This document shows positions 62,705 to 64,000 of a DNA stretch of 64,000 bases, in pieces. The stretch covers positions 558,001-622,000 of the forward strand of contig NZ_VSKL01000002.1 in NCBI RefSeq assembly GCF_008086165.1, given 5' to 3'. How positions within the stretch are numbered: position 1 is the stretch's first letter; the number at the start of each line of letters is the position of its first letter. Position numbers and translations under genes: made by a program. The stretch comes from Algorimicrobium algoritergicola. GTDB lineage: Bacteria; Bacteroidota; Bacteroidia; Flavobacteriales; Flavobacteriaceae. Under the pieces are notes generated by a model. The model was not told the DNA's origin, did not search any database, and saw nothing but the letters and a program-made list of their open reading frames with translations.

Positions 62705-64000
62705 ATGAAAGAAAATGAATACACAACAGATTATCCTTCTATTATAAGGCAAAAACCAACCAAGTACTTTGTGGCGTGTCAGATACAGCTCAATAGTGTA
62801 TCGCATCTTTACCATGTAAAACAAAATTTTGTAAAAATCATTTCAAATAAAAAACTTTTTAAAATAGCATTGGTGTTACAATTAGCATTCTTACCATACT
62901 CTATATTCGGACAAAACAAAACAATAGATGCTACCGTCCATAAAATGGTTCAACAACGCACTGACCATATTTTTGATAGCCTGATAAAAATCCGAAGAGA
63001 TTTTCATACCTATCCCGAATTATCGGAACAAGAAAAACGAACGTCCAATAAAATAGCGGAATACTTAACGTCACTTGGGCTTGAAGTTCATACCAACATT
63101 GGTGGTTACGGTGTTGTTGGCATATTAAAAACCAATAAAGAAGGAAAACATATAGCTTGGCGAGCAGATATTGATGCATTAGAGTCCAAAGTTCTTGATG
63201 TTGAAGCATTTCAATCAAAAAACAAAGGTGTAAGTCATATTTGCGGACACGATGTAAACGCTACAATTGCGCTTGGAATTGCAGATGTATTATCAAGCTT
63301 AAAGGAAAAATTATCAGGAACGGTATATTTTGTTTTTCAGCCTTCAGAAGAAAATCTAAAAGGCGCAAAAGCAATGATAAACGATGGATTATTTGACATC
63401 ATCAATCCTGATGAAATTTATGCATTACATATTTCACCAATGCCAGTGGGTGTGATTGGCACAAAATCTAATTGGCTTTTTGCAGGTTATAAATCCCTTA
63501 AAGTATCGTATAAAAATTCGAGTGAAAATGAGGACATCATTGCTTATACAAAAGAATTAATATCAAGCTTTCAAAATGTGAATCCAGACAGTAAGTTTTG
63601 GGATAATAGAAATTTATTAGACCCAAATATTGGTCTTGGAAATCCAAATACCATATATAAGGATTACCTAACAGTTGCCCAAAAATTTAAAATTGAGCAA
63701 ATAGATAATCAAATCTCAATTAGCACTTACATAAGCTCAAGTAGCGAAAATAAAATGGATTCAATTTTATCTTTATTAAAGGAAAAAATCAAGGCATCTA
63801 AATACGCTAAAAAATTAGTTAGTGTGGCTTATTCTAGCGAATATCCAATTATTTCTAACAATAAGGAATTAACAAACAAAACAATAAACAGTCTTTCTAA
63901 TATTTATGGAAACCAAAGTGTAAATTCCTTATATGGTGTAATTCCTGATGGACGTAGTGACGATTTTGCCTATTTTCAACAAATAAAACCAAGTGTTTAT
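62705..64000 (+). CDS. M20-family amidohydrolase/peptidase (HipO-like), cut by the window end
   Basis: The frame is open from an ATG at 62705 to the last base, 432 codons. Motifs of the M20 family are IRRDFHTYPELSEQEKRTS, WRADIDALE, HICGHDVNA (His178, His182 and Asp183) and VFQPSEENLKGAKAM. It has a lid-domain region and continues into the second catalytic part (PDGRSDDFAYF) near the end. A typical exported signal peptide (KKLFKIALVLQLAFLPYSIFGQ) begins only at about residue 49, preceded by an unusual 48-residue extension. Such enzymes cleave amide bonds of N-acyl amino acids or dipeptides. The true start may be downstream. Confidence 0.85.
   Translation, partial: MKENEYTTDYPSIIRQKPTKYFVACQIQLNSVSHLYHVKQNFVKIISNKKLFKIALVLQLAFLPYSIFGQNKTIDATVHKMVQQRTDHIFDSLIKIRRDFHTYPELSEQEKRTSNKIAEYLTSLGLEVHTNIGGYGVVGILKTNKEGKHIAWRADIDALESKVLDVEAFQSKNKGVSHICGHDVNATIALGIADVLSSLKEKLSGTVYFVFQPSEENLKGAKAMINDGLFDIINPDEIYALHISPMPVGVIGTKSNWLFAGYKSLKVSYKNSSENEDIIAYTKELISSFQNVNPDSKFWDNRNLLDPNIGLGNPNTIYKDYLTVAQKFKIEQIDNQISISTYISSSSENKMDSILSLLKEKIKASKYAKKLVSVAYSSEYPIISNNKELTNKTINSLSNIYGNQSVNSLYGVIPDGRSDDFAYFQQIKPSVY

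Overview
This 64 kb window is a chromosomal segment of a marine-type member of the Flavobacteriaceae (Bacteroidota). The evidence is low GC, promoters carrying the Bacteroidota -7 motif TAnnTTTG, few Shine-Dalgarno sites, many TonB/LptD/TamB-type envelope proteins, a BshA bacillithiol enzyme, and several families largely confined to this group (DUF6146, DUF6787, DUF5916, DUF4159, the THUMP-like methyltransferase). Most of it is ordinary core genome; the accessory material is concentrated near 10.3-11.3 kb and from 52.5 kb to the end.

Layout: 1-9.5 kb holds a truncated DUF937-like gene, two conserved small proteins, a His-rich small protein with a TonB-dependent receptor carrying a His/Asp/Glu-rich loop (probable metal uptake), a CBM9-like/DUF5916 outer-membrane protein, a LolD-type ATPase and a polytopic membrane protein. 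9.5-17.5 kb holds a flavodoxin-fold protein, a decayed glutathione-synthase-like/DUF1704 locus beside a structured 134 bp element, a dicarboxylate/amino-acid symporter, aroC, a giant FAD/Fe-S dehydrogenase and a small beta-barrel protein. 17.5-25.2 kb is an amino-sugar neighbourhood: nucleotidyltransferase, NahK-like kinase, GH109-like protein, BshA, and a GH3/beta-lactamase fusion. 25.4-31.8 kb is a minus-strand run with four paralogous mini membrane proteins, a CCG/Fe-S redox pair, an MCE (MlaD) protein and an N-acetylmuramoyl-L-alanine amidase. 31.9-45.1 kb holds LptD, RidA, a MetA-type outer-membrane protein, GMP reductase, methylglyoxal synthase, an N-acetylglucosamine-kinase-like protein, gap, pfkA and TamB. 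45.2-52.5 kb is a plus-strand run: tsaD, a lipoprotein, a parvulin, rsmE, DUF4159, a TrmH-type methyltransferase, an AI-2E transporter, a THUMP-like methyltransferase and a HAD phosphatase. A Ser-Pro-Arg tRNA cluster follows, with a duplicated tRNA-Arg 3' end.

The most notable system is at 55.9-60.2 kb. A single 1180-residue SIR2-NACHT protein with a HEAT-like C-terminus (architecture of antiphage STAND NTPases, Avs5-like) is bracketed by 12 bp inverted repeats. It lies between two 180 bp direct repeats that are about 95% identical; the downstream repeat is attached to a decayed partial copy of the neighbouring DUF2914 gene. This looks like a defence gene delivered into a duplicated or recombination-prone site. 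To its right a PAS-LuxR regulator is divergent from an amidohydrolase and an M20 peptidase (cut by the window end), with a 16 bp dyad between them.

No rRNA, CRISPR array, IS transposase or integrase was seen. Family assignments come from recognising motifs by eye; no database search was run.
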